The translations under genes were made by a program, and so were the position numbers. The notes under the pieces are model-generated. The model did not search any database and was not told the origin of the DNA. It saw nothing but the letters and a program-made list of their open reading frames with translations. Shown one piece after another: positions 1 through 6,566 of a stretch of 13,181 nt of DNA. Numbering within the stretch: position 1 is the first letter of the stretch; every line of letters begins with the position of its first letter. This stretch comes from Candidatus Woesearchaeota archaeon (GTDB lineage: Archaea > Nanobdellota > Nanobdellia > Woesearchaeales > ARS49), in the NCBI GenBank assembly GCA_019323555.1, contig JAHWHC010000026.1:1-13181 (forward strand), read 5' to 3'.

Positions 1-324
1 ATGGGAATGATGGTGTTTGCTGATTCTGGAATAACTGGCGGGCCGATAACTATTGAAAGAATCACTCCAGAGATGGCAAAGAGGATTGCTTCAACAGCTA
101 CAAACCAGCAAAGCCAGCCGCCTGCAGGAACACAAAAAGTCTGTGACTGCCCAGATCTGTATGGGGATAGAATCGTGACAATGAAGCAAAACACGCTATA
201 TGCCGGCCTTAGCTGGGTTGATTGCGCACTGATACAAGAAGCCACAACATTTAGACAAAAATTGAAAATGGATACTGCGCAATGGGGCATGCTAAGCAAC
301 CTATGCAAGGCCCACGGATGGTAA
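1..324 (+). CDS. Hypothetical protein, possibly 5'-truncated by the window edge
   Basis: An open frame of 107 codons begins with ATG at the first base of the window and ends in TAA. Because nothing upstream is visible, this may be a complete small gene or the 3' end of a longer one. No family is recognised. There is no signal peptide or membrane segment. Four cysteines are present (C48, C50, C75, C102), two of them in a CxC arrangement, which could bind a metal or form disulfides; that is only a possibility. A Gln/Pro/Ser-rich stretch around residues 33-44 looks like a linker, followed by a more ordered, Trp-containing C-terminal part. It precedes a promoter and two secreted-protein genes on the same strand, 77 bases away, so it is probably not in the same transcript. 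Confidence 0.5.
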   Translation: MGMMVFADSGITGGPITIERITPEMAKRIASTATNQQSQPPAGTQKVCDCPDLYGDRIVTMKQNTLYAGLSWVDCALIQEATTFRQKLKMDTAQWGMLSNLCKAHGW

Positions 325-354
325 TAGATTTTAACTCAATTAAAAAACATAAAG

Positions 355-362
355 TTTATAAA
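355..362 (+). promoter_or_regulatory. TATA box for the secreted-protein pair
   Basis: TTTATAAA lies in an AT-rich gap, preceded by an A-run that could serve as BRE. A start about 25 bases downstream would fall near 384, just ahead of the ribosome binding site at 391. An imperfect palindrome TTATATTATAA (367-377) sits between box and start and could be an operator, but it may be chance in such AT-rich DNA. Confidence 0.5.
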
Positions 363-390
363 GGAATTATATTATAATAGAGAAAGAAAA

Positions 391-395
391 GAGGT
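391..395 (+). promoter_or_regulatory. Ribosome binding site (GAGGT)
   Basis: GAGGT is followed by six bases and then ATG at 402. This fixes the start of the first secreted protein and excludes the out-of-frame ATG at 398. Confidence 0.65.
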
Positions 396-401
396 TAATG
401 T

Positions 402-1199
402 ATGCGAACAGCAAAATTACTAGTGATTCTTATATTTGTCTCAATACTAGCTTTATCTGTTGTAGCAGAGCAGTGGACACTGCCTTTCAAGAAAGATACT
501 TTCTCTGCTGAAAAAAAGAGAGACATATACTTTGGAGACCAGTTTGTTAGACCTGTCGGCTGGACAGGAATAAAATATGCAACAAACTCAAGACAGGTCA
601 TCGGGGGATTCAAAGGATCCACATCAGTTGACTCTAACCTGCCATACAATGAATGGATTATACAAGGCAGAAATCCTCAGGCAACAAGAAACTATGACCC
701 AAGAGTAAGAGGCTACCCCATACTAGATGAATTCGTAGACTTGATACCAATAGAGATGCCGTCATATGACCAGGGAAGTGTTCTATTGCCAAGACAGACA
801 AGCGGAGCAGTAAGAATAGTCACAAACAGGGACAGCCAGAAAACACAGCACTCCTACATGCCAAGATCAACAATAGACTTAAGAGTAGGATACCTTCCAG
901 AACTAGAGCCATACGAAGTATATGAAGCATGGGCAGTAGATGAAGACACTGGATTTGCACTCGCACTAGGAAGAATCATCCCGCCAGGACTAGGACAATT
1001 ACAGACACTATCTTTTGAGATAGCAAATGACCTATACCCATATGAATACATAATGATCACAAAAGAGGTCTTTCCAGAGAGAATGAAAGGACCGCAAGGA
1101 GATGTAGTCCTTCTAGGAGAGATCCCATTAATAAGAAAAGTAGAGCCTCCTGTGAGTGCTCAATCATATTACGACAGATATTTTGACATGATACGATGA
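402..1199 (+). CDS. Secreted protein with RskA-like C-terminal domain (paralogue 1)
   Basis: The 265-residue product begins with a clear signal peptide: basic MRTAK, a hydrophobic core at about 5-21, and a likely cut after VVA near residue 22. No other membrane span is seen. Residues 23-130 match nothing I recognise and are rich in Tyr, Pro and Arg. Residues about 136-241 form a domain shared with the next gene, with landmarks EAWAVDEDTGFALALG (175-190), YEYIMITKE (214-222) and DVVLLGEI (234-241). The order resembles the C-terminal domain of anti-sigma-K factor RskA (a W-x-x-D/E...S-LG-x-F strand, then an x-T-x-EP strand, then a V-V-L-x-G strand). That match is from memory of the family pattern and is moderate. 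Its stop overlaps the next start (ATGA), so the two are translationally coupled. The role is unknown; an extracytoplasmic or cell-surface protein is the safest description. Confidence 0.75.
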   Translation: MRTAKLLVILIFVSILALSVVAEQWTLPFKKDTFSAEKKRDIYFGDQFVRPVGWTGIKYATNSRQVIGGFKGSTSVDSNLPYNEWIIQGRNPQATRNYDPRVRGYPILDEFVDLIPIEMPSYDQGSVLLPRQTSGAVRIVTNRDSQKTQHSYMPRSTIDLRVGYLPELEPYEVYEAWAVDEDTGFALALGRIIPPGLGQLQTLSFEIANDLYPYEYIMITKEVFPERMKGPQGDVVLLGEIPLIRKVEPPVSAQSYYDRYFDMIR

Positions 1200-1948
1200 A
1201 AAAAACACTAATATTCGGAATTGCAGTAATGGTGTTCTTGTCAGCCATAGCAATAGTAGAGGCATACAATCCCTACACGCAGATAGTTGACTATGGCGAT
1301 GTCCTGAAAAGCCAGACAGGCGGAACAAAAGAACAAATATACGGCCACTCACTGCAAGGATATGACCCTTACTATAAATCAGACTATCCATACACATACT
1401 CCATATACACAGATCCATTAAGAGGAGGGATTGACAGAGTCACAAACCTCGACGTAAGAGCACAGACAAGAAGCATACCATACAGGATAGACCAGACAGT
1501 ATATCTAGCACCACCAGATGGGTGGGAAGAGTATGAAAGAGGATACCCGCCATATGCTCCAAGAGGAACAGCAAGAATATACAGCTCACAATCAAGATCC
1601 AATGCAGTAGGAGAAGTAATAATCAGCACAAAAGACATTGAGCCTTCATACAACGACAACACAGTAAACGAAGCATGGCTGTATGACATAGACACAGGAT
1701 ACAGGACAAGCCTGGGCGTATTCAAGTCAATCTTCGGAGGAGTAGGAGCACTAACATACAAGATAACAACATATCTAGACGGCTATGATTATGTAATCAT
1801 AACAAAAGAACCAAAGAATGATGTTGACCCAAGGCCAAGCGATGACATAATATTGATTGGAGAGATCCAGACACCTGCACAATACGTAAGGCCATTCACA
1901 TACACACAGAGCCAATACGGATATGTGACAAGCGAAGCAGCAAACTAA
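1196..1948 (+). CDS. Secreted protein with RskA-like C-terminal domain (paralogue 2)
   Basis: The 250-residue product has a signal peptide (MKKT, hydrophobic core 5-20, likely cut after VEA at residue 23) and no further membrane span. The segment 24-120 is rich in Tyr, Asp, Gly and Pro, with little predicted helix. Residues about 124-223 carry the same domain as the upstream gene: EAWLYDIDTGYRTSLGVF (159-176), YDYVIITKEP (197-206), DDIILIGEI (216-224). The TKEP-x-DxDPxP segment is closer to the RskA consensus (T-x-EP-x-GS-x-x-P) than in paralogue 1. Translation starts inside the upstream stop (ATGA overlap) with no visible Shine-Dalgarno, pointing to coupling and possibly fixed stoichiometry. 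A hetero-oligomeric surface structure is possible but is inference. The gene ends three bases from the stop of the convergent transketolase gene. Confidence 0.75.
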   Translation: MKKTLIFGIAVMVFLSAIAIVEAYNPYTQIVDYGDVLKSQTGGTKEQIYGHSLQGYDPYYKSDYPYTYSIYTDPLRGGIDRVTNLDVRAQTRSIPYRIDQTVYLAPPDGWEEYERGYPPYAPRGTARIYSSQSRSNAVGEVIISTKDIEPSYNDNTVNEAWLYDIDTGYRTSLGVFKSIFGGVGALTYKITTYLDGYDYVIITKEPKNDVDPRPSDDIILIGEIQTPAQYVRPFTYTQSQYGYVTSEAAN

Positions 1949-1957
1949 TTTTTATTT
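1949..1957 (+). terminator. T-tract downstream of the secreted-protein pair
   Basis: TTTTTATTT follows the TAA stop directly. Archaeal RNA polymerase commonly terminates at U-rich tracts without a hairpin. No stem is seen here. The tract runs into the end of the opposing transketolase gene, so the transcripts probably overlap at their 3' ends. Confidence 0.4.
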
Positions 1958-2839
1958 ACAATTCTTAATAATATTAGAAACAGTCAGTCCAAACTTCTTC
2001 TTAAGATCTTCTGCAGTGCCAGACTCACCAAAACCAGCTGCACCAATTCTCTTTAACTTAACTGGATGATTCTCACCCAATAGCTCTGCAATAGCACCGC
2101 CAAGACCTCCATTGATCTGGTGATCTTCAACAGTGATTATTTTCTTTGATTGCTTTGCATACTTCAGAATAGTTGCTTTATCCAAAGGCTTTACTGTATG
2201 ACAATTGATAACAGTAGCATTAACTTTCTTTCCAGCTTCCAAAGCTTCATATAAAATAGGACCGCAAGCAATAATTGTTATGTTTTTCCCTTTTCTCAAG
2301 ACATTAGCCTTGCCAATCTTGAAACTTTGTTTTGGAAGATCAGGAGTTTTAGGCCTTGTAAGCCTAACATAAACAGGACCTTTTGTCTTAGCCACAGCAG
2401 TTATTGCTTTCTTTGTCTGATCATAATCACAGGGAACAATAACAGTCATGTTAGGAAGAGCACGCATGATAGCAATATCTTCCAAGGCTTGATGAGTTGC
2501 GCCATCTGGACCTGTAATCATTCCAGCATGTGTAGAGACAATCTTCACATTAGCATCTGTGTAACAGACACTTTGTCTTATGTGGTCCAAGCACCTGTTA
2601 GGAACAAAAACAGCAAAACTAGAGACAAAAGGAATCTTTCCTTCTAAAGCAAGACCAGCAGCCATGCCAATCATATTCGCTTCTGCAACACCTGCCTGAA
2701 AAAATCTCTTAGGAAACTTCTTCTGAAAAGTATCTAATCTTACGCTAGGTGTTAAATCTGCACTAAGAGCTACAATATTCTTGTTCTTTTTAGCCAACTC
2801 AACAATCACTTCACCATAACCATCTCTTGTTGATTTCAT
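1952..2839 (-). CDS. Transketolase, C-terminal subunit (split enzyme)
   Basis: This 295-residue protein corresponds to the second half of a full-length transketolase: the pyrimidine-binding domain plus the C-terminal domain. Transketolase moves two-carbon ketol units between sugar phosphates in the non-oxidative pentose phosphate pathway using thiamine diphosphate. The segment QAGVAEANMIGMAAGLAL (48-65) carries the glutamate (E53) that activates the cofactor aminopyrimidine. GPDGATHQALEDIAIMR (110-126) carries the substrate-region H116, and VYVRLTRP (156-163) follows as expected. The C-terminal domain includes TVEDHQINGGLGGAIAELL (236-254). Length fits the family of split C-terminal subunits found in many archaea. 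It should act as a heterotetramer with the product of the gene before it, with which it shares an ATGA stop/start overlap. No strong ribosome binding site is seen, so coupling is likely. Confidence 0.93.
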   Translation of the reverse strand: MKSTRDGYGEVIVELAKKNKNIVALSADLTPSVRLDTFQKKFPKRFFQAGVAEANMIGMAAGLALEGKIPFVSSFAVFVPNRCLDHIRQSVCYTDANVKIVSTHAGMITGPDGATHQALEDIAIMRALPNMTVIVPCDYDQTKKAITAVAKTKGPVYVRLTRPKTPDLPKQSFKIGKANVLRKGKNITIIACGPILYEALEAGKKVNATVINCHTVKPLDKATILKYAKQSKKIITVEDHQINGGLGGAIAELLGENHPVKLKRIGAAGFGESGTAEDLKKKFGLTVSNIIKNCK

Positions 2840-3675
2840 CTTATTTTCGCTCTCTCTTGAATTAATTCTGACAGGGCCTGCTCTGCCTGCTTTTCATCAG
2901 GCGCCTTGCCATGCCACTCATACTTGTTTTCCATGAATGAAACACCTTTTCCAGGAATAACATTCGCGATAATGATAACCGGCTTCTTTGATTTCTTTGC
3001 TTTATTATTTGCATTCAGTATCTGATTAAAATCATGGCCATTAATGACAATGACATTCCAATTAAATGCCTTGTACTTTGCTTTAATTGATTCCAGAGGC
3101 CAGACATTCTTTGTAAAGCCACAGATTTGAATATGATTCCTGTCTAAAATAAAAATAAGATTATCTAACTTGTACTTGCTTGCAGCATTAATTGCCTCCC
3201 AGGTGCTGCCTTCATCATGCTCACCATCACTAGTCACACAGTAAATGAAATGCTTTTTCTTGTCAAGCTTAGCAGCTAAAGCCATTCCAACAGCAATACC
3301 AACACCCTGACCAAGACTTCCAGTAGCTGCCTCTAAAGCAGGAAAATTCCTCCTGCTGGGGTGACCCTGCAGCCTAGACCTATATTTTCTCAAAGTAGAC
3401 AATTCCTTTACAGGAAAATAACCCGCCCTTGCCATTGCAGCATAACGAACAGGACAGATATGGCCATTAGAAAGAATTAACCTGTCTCTTTTATCTGACA
3501 ATGGCTTCTTAGGATCTTGATTAAGAATATTAAAATACAGGGCTGTGAAAACATCAGCCATGCCCAAAGGGCCTGCACTATGGCCAGAACCAGCCTTGAC
3601 CAACATCCTGATGATATCCTGGCGGATAGTGTTAGCCATAAGCTTCAAGTCTTTAACACTTGTTAGTTTTTTCAT
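2836..3675 (-). CDS. Transketolase, N-terminal subunit (split enzyme)
   Basis: The thiamine-diphosphate-binding half of transketolase, 279 residues from the ATG at 3675. A longer reading from TTG at 3699 would overlap the preceding gene by 17 bases and adds only MIIARKKR, so the ATG is preferred. An AGAGG directly abuts that ATG, too close to be a normal Shine-Dalgarno. Motifs in order: GSGHSAGPLGMADV (29-42, with H32), SNGH (69-72), GSLGQGVGIAVGMA (119-132), the cofactor/Mg2+ motif SDGEHDEGSTWEA (149-161) ending in LDRN (177-180), and the late histidine in YEWHGKAPD (252-260). The first glycine of the usual GDG is Ser149, while the metal-binding Asp150 and Asn180 are kept. It starts seven bases after the flavoprotein gene and overlaps the C-terminal subunit gene by ATGA. 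Confidence 0.92.
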   Translation of the reverse strand: MKKLTSVKDLKLMANTIRQDIIRMLVKAGSGHSAGPLGMADVFTALYFNILNQDPKKPLSDKRDRLILSNGHICPVRYAAMARAGYFPVKELSTLRKYRSRLQGHPSRRNFPALEAATGSLGQGVGIAVGMALAAKLDKKKHFIYCVTSDGEHDEGSTWEAINAASKYKLDNLIFILDRNHIQICGFTKNVWPLESIKAKYKAFNWNVIVINGHDFNQILNANNKAKKSKKPVIIIANVIPGKGVSFMENKYEWHGKAPDEKQAEQALSELIQERAKIR

Positions 3676-3682
3676 CCTCTTT

Positions 3683-4585
3683 TTACGTGCAATAATCAAT
3701 ATGCATTTCCTTGCCCTTGATCAGCTTGATTGCACCCAAGCCAGCATTGCAGCCCTCACCAACATCAGCAGCAACCTGCGGGTTGCATCCTGTACAGTTT
3801 CCTGCTGCAAAAACACCTTTAACATTAGTCTTTCCATCCCTATCAATAACAATTGAGTTGCCTTTCATCTGCACACCAAGCTTTTGAGCAAAACTCAAGG
3901 CAGAAGCAGTGCCCATTGCAACAAAGACACCATCAAACTTCTCTTCCTTGCCACCAATCATAACTCCCGTTAATGTCTTTTTGCCAACAAACTCAACAAT
4001 CTTCTCTTTTCTTAAGCTGACTTTCTTCTTTTCCAAGGCTTTCTTGAACTCAGGAGACATCTCCCAGTCCTTTCCCTGAGAAAAGATAGTCAAGTCCTTT
4101 GTGAAAGACAATAATTCAATAGCTTCATGAGCCGCGTAATTTCCATTGCCAACTACTGCAATCTTTTTTCCTTTATAGAAAAAACCATCACAGATAGCGC
4201 AATAACTCACGCCTTTGCCTGTTAATTCTTTCTCACCTTTTATTCCAGCAGGTGCACAAGCAGTGCCTGTAGCAACAATGATTGTCTTGGTCTCATAATC
4301 TTTATTATCTGCAGTAGTCACAGTGAAAGAACCATCTTTTCCTTTAGCACCAACAACCTCTGCATCTATTAGTTCAGCGCCTAATTTCTTTGCCTGATCA
4401 ACACCTTTCTCAAGCATTTCCTTTCCTTCAAGCTCAACACCAAAGTAGTTTTGTATGAAATGAGCCTTCCAGAGCATTGAATTCTCCATAGAACCAATAA
4501 CTAATGTCTTTAACTGGCTCCTGGCAGTGTAAATCGCAGCAGACAATCCTGCTGGCCCGCATCCTATTATTATTACGTCATACAT
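3683..4585 (-). CDS. trxB: Thioredoxin reductase-like FAD flavoprotein
   Basis: A 300-residue, two-dinucleotide-domain flavoprotein of the low-molecular-weight thioredoxin reductase type. The FAD motif GCGPAGLSAA is at residues 8-17, with IIVATG at 102-107. The redox-active dithiol is CAIC (C129, C132). The second nucleotide site starts VVGNGNYAAHEA (144-155), but where NADPH-specific enzymes have an HRR motif this protein reads IFSQGKD (167-173), so NADPH specificity is doubtful. Near the C-terminus, FAAGNCTGCNPQ (259-270) replaces the usual FAAGD with Asn263 and creates a second CxxC (C264, C267). It probably transfers electrons to a thioredoxin or glutaredoxin-like partner. The electron donor cannot be read from sequence. 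It lies inside a sugar-phosphate operon, overlapping the upstream epimerase-like gene by 13 bases, so it is surely co-transcribed. Confidence 0.9.
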   Translation of the reverse strand: MYDVIIIGCGPAGLSAAIYTARSQLKTLVIGSMENSMLWKAHFIQNYFGVELEGKEMLEKGVDQAKKLGAELIDAEVVGAKGKDGSFTVTTADNKDYETKTIIVATGTACAPAGIKGEKELTGKGVSYCAICDGFFYKGKKIAVVGNGNYAAHEAIELLSFTKDLTIFSQGKDWEMSPEFKKALEKKKVSLRKEKIVEFVGKKTLTGVMIGGKEEKFDGVFVAMGTASALSFAQKLGVQMKGNSIVIDRDGKTNVKGVFAAGNCTGCNPQVAADVGEGCNAGLGAIKLIKGKEMHIDYCT

Positions 4586-5229
4586 CTTACATCATTCTTT
4601 AATTGTTGCACACCAGTTTTTATACTTTTTGCTTTATAGACAGCTCCGCCAGCCACAAAAACATTAGCACCTGCTTTTGCAGCAAGACAGGCAGTACCTG
4701 GCTTTATACCGCCGTCAACCTCAATATCAATATTCTTGTCCCACTTTCTTAATTGTTTTATCTTAGGAAGCATCTTCTTGATGAACTTCTGGCCGCCCCA
4801 TCCTGGCTTAACAGTCATGACCAGAACCAAATCAATCTTTTTCAAGAAAGGCTTTACTTTTTTTGCAGGAGTCTTTGGACTCAAGCCAATGCCTGCCTTA
4901 ATTTTCGCTTTCTTGATCTTTTTAATAAATTCATCAACATGCTTCTTGTTCTTGCAGGACTCAATATGAAAAATAATCATCCAAGGTTTTATTTTTATGA
5001 ACTCATCAACATACTTGTCCATGTCCTTGACCATCAACTGTATCTCCTGCTTTAATTTTGTCCTGACACCTTTGATGCTCTTAGAGCCAATGGTCTTATT
5101 ATCTGCAAACTTGCCGTCAATAATGTCTATCTGCACTCTCTGGCAGTAAGGGGCTGCAAGCCTTAGTTTCTTGACTAAATCAGCTTTTTTCTTGACAAGA
5201 ATAGCAGGAACAATATGTTTCTTAACCAT
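4573..5229 (-). CDS. rpe: Ribulose-phosphate 3-epimerase-like protein with substituted metal ligands
   Basis: A (beta/alpha)8-barrel protein of 218 residues that matches ribulose-5-phosphate 3-epimerase along its length: PAIL (8-11), QIDIIDGKF (33-41), IQLMV (63-67), FHIES (87-91), LVMTVKPGWGGQKF (136-149), EVDGGI (170-175) and VAGGAVY (192-198). The classical enzyme interconverts ribulose-5-P and xylulose-5-P with a metal held by two His and two Asp. Here the acids are kept (D35, D172), but both histidines are glutamine (Q33 in QIDIIDG, Q64 in IQLMV). The function may therefore be altered, or another metal geometry may be used. ATG at 5229 is chosen; a longer reading begins with TTG at 5247. 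It overlaps the rpiB end by 8 bases and the flavoprotein start by 13. About 21 percent of residues are lysine. Confidence 0.85.
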   Translation of the reverse strand: MVKKHIVPAILVKKKADLVKKLRLAAPYCQRVQIDIIDGKFADNKTIGSKSIKGVRTKLKQEIQLMVKDMDKYVDEFIKIKPWMIIFHIESCKNKKHVDEFIKKIKKAKIKAGIGLSPKTPAKKVKPFLKKIDLVLVMTVKPGWGGQKFIKKMLPKIKQLRKWDKNIDIEVDGGIKPGTACLAAKAGANVFVAGGAVYKAKSIKTGVQQLKNDVRCMT

Positions 5230-5674
5230 GTTTTTCAATACTTGCAATCTTTTTCAATCTGCGAACATGCCTTGGCTCAAATGTAAAATCAGTCTCAAGC
5301 CAGGTCTTGACAATCTTCTCAGCTTTCTTAGGATTTAATTCCCAGCCAGACAGGCACAAGACATTAGCGTTATTATGCTGCCTGCTCAACTTTGCATTCT
5401 CTAATGTCCAGACAGCAACAGCACGAATGCCCTTGACCTTATTTGCAGCAATACAAATACCTTCTGCACTGCCGCAGAAAACAATCCCTTTAGCATCACC
5501 TTTTGCAGATGCAACTGCCTTGGCAGCCTTGTATCCATAATCTGGATAATCATCTGTCATCACTAGCTTCGTGTTTCCTTTGTCAACAACCTGATACTTC
5601 AATTTCTTAAGATACTTCTTGATGTGCTGTTTCAGCTTGAAACCGCCATGATCAGAGCCTAGATAGATTTTCAT
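5222..5674 (-). CDS. rpiB: Ribose-5-phosphate isomerase B
   Basis: A 150-residue RpiB/LacAB-family sugar phosphate isomerase, which interconverts ribose-5-P and ribulose-5-P in the cytoplasm. All functional landmarks are visible: SDHGGF (7-12), DYPDYG (42-47), FCGSAEGICIAANKVKGIRA (66-85) with C67 as the catalytic thiol, SRQHNNANVL (97-106) with H100 as the ring-opening base, and PRHVRR (134-139), whose R135 and R139 match phosphate-binding arginines of E. coli RpiB. Many archaea instead use the unrelated RpiA, so the B type may reflect bacterial ancestry. The start overlaps the aldolase stop (ATGA), and GAGGAT at 5681-5686, six bases ahead, is a good ribosome binding site. Allose-6-P or galactose-6-P isomerase activity is possible but less likely next to Rpe and transketolase. 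Confidence 0.93.
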   Translation of the reverse strand: MKIYLGSDHGGFKLKQHIKKYLKKLKYQVVDKGNTKLVMTDDYPDYGYKAAKAVASAKGDAKGIVFCGSAEGICIAANKVKGIRAVAVWTLENAKLSRQHNNANVLCLSGWELNPKKAEKIVKTWLETDFTFEPRHVRRLKKIASIEKHG

Positions 5675-6501
5675 TTCATAATCCTCAACAGAGTCTTTAT
5701 GTTTTTCACTCCTTTTGTCTTTAACCAGGCATTCTGCTTTTTAATACTTTTTATTTTAAGGGCATCCTGCCAGACAGCACGGCCTGCCAAGAATCCAGAG
5801 CAGCCGCCTTTTTTTGCAATCTTCAACTGCTTTGCAAACTCCTTGAAAGGAATGCCTGCTGTAAGCAAGATCCAGGGCTGCTTGATGTTCTTTGTAATCT
5901 TTTTACAGGTCTTTAGGTTTCCGGGGTATTGAAGTTTCAGGATAGCTGCATTGTATCTCTTTTTGGAAAACTCTTTAGCAGACCTGTAAACCAGATCAGG
6001 AAGCTTTTTCTTGAAATCCCCTTTTAATGGATAGACAACAAACTCCAATAAATAAGGAACATTATGTTTTTTACATTCTTTGCCAACTTTTTCAGCAATC
6101 TTCTGCTGATGCTTTATTATATCTTTAGAAGCTTCTGGGTTATACAAGATATTTATCTTGACTGCAACAGCACCTTTTTTTACAGCCTGCTTAACACCCC
6201 AATTAGGCTGAAGCTGAGTCTTCCTGCCCTGCGGCTTCTCAACATAACCACTCTTTTCAACACAGAACAATAGTGCTTTAGGAACTAATTTAGCTAAAGG
6301 CAAGCAATAGATTGGGTCTAATAGAATAGCACTAGGGTACCTCCCAATTGCTTTGATGATTCTTTTCTTTGCTTCTGTAACCTGATTTTTTGTTGGCTTC
6401 TTGCCCAGAGCCTTGGTACAAGCCCTAACAAAAGAACCTCTCTGATCTAAAGCAAGCATAGTGTAATTGCCCTGCTTGTCCTGCAATTTCTTAAGATCCA
6501 T
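5671..6501 (-). CDS. Class I aldolase, LacD/YihT family
   Basis: The first gene of the minus-strand operon encodes 276 residues of a Schiff-base aldolase related to tagatose-1,6-bisphosphate aldolase (LacD) and sulfofructose-phosphate aldolase (YihT). Landmarks: MLALDQRGSF (15-24), SAILLDPIY (57-65), FCVEKSGY (79-86), AVAVKINILYN (111-121), VPYLLEFVVYP (148-158), ILKLQYPGN (187-195), WILLTAGIPF (210-219), GCSGFLAGRAVWQDA (233-247). Lys189 in ILKLQ aligns with the Schiff-base lysine of YihT. The family cleaves or forms a ketose (bis)phosphate from dihydroxyacetone phosphate plus an aldehyde; the exact sugar cannot be read from sequence. Among pentose phosphate genes, fructose- or sedoheptulose-bisphosphate aldolase activity is the sensible inference. 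A GAGGG ribosome binding site lies four bases ahead of the start. Lysine makes up 53 of 276 residues. Confidence 0.87.
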   Translation of the reverse strand: MDLKKLQDKQGNYTMLALDQRGSFVRACTKALGKKPTKNQVTEAKKRIIKAIGRYPSAILLDPIYCLPLAKLVPKALLFCVEKSGYVEKPQGRKTQLQPNWGVKQAVKKGAVAVKINILYNPEASKDIIKHQQKIAEKVGKECKKHNVPYLLEFVVYPLKGDFKKKLPDLVYRSAKEFSKKRYNAAILKLQYPGNLKTCKKITKNIKQPWILLTAGIPFKEFAKQLKIAKKGGCSGFLAGRAVWQDALKIKSIKKQNAWLKTKGVKNIKTLLRIMK

Positions 6502-6505
6502 AATA

Positions 6506-6510
6506 CCCTC
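6506..6510 (-). promoter_or_regulatory. Ribosome binding site of the aldolase gene (GAGGG)
   Basis: On the minus strand GAGGG is followed by four bases and then ATG at 6501, supporting that start for the first gene of the operon. Confidence 0.6.
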
Positions 6511-6536
6511 TTTTTTAATAAAATAGGAATAGCTAT

Positions 6537-6544
6537 TATATAAA
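6537..6544 (-). promoter_or_regulatory. TATA box of the pentose-phosphate operon
   Basis: Read on the minus strand this is TTTATATA. Initiation about 25 bases downstream would be near 6515, giving a leader of roughly 15 bases that contains the GAGGG site. It shares a 118-base divergent gap with the promoter of the plus-strand gene at 6620. No terminator-like element or other gene is seen in the gap. Confidence 0.5.
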
Positions 6545-6566
6545 TATTAGTATAGAAAACATAAAT

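Noticed and set aside
367..377. Palindrome TTATATTATAA as an operator
   Set aside because: In AT-rich intergenic DNA an 11-base palindrome of A and T is expected by chance, and no second copy was seen near other promoters.
3676..3699. TTG-started extension of the transketolase N-terminal subunit
   Set aside because: It adds only a basic octapeptide, overlaps the preceding gene and uses a rare start, while ATG at 3675 gives a normal family N-terminus.
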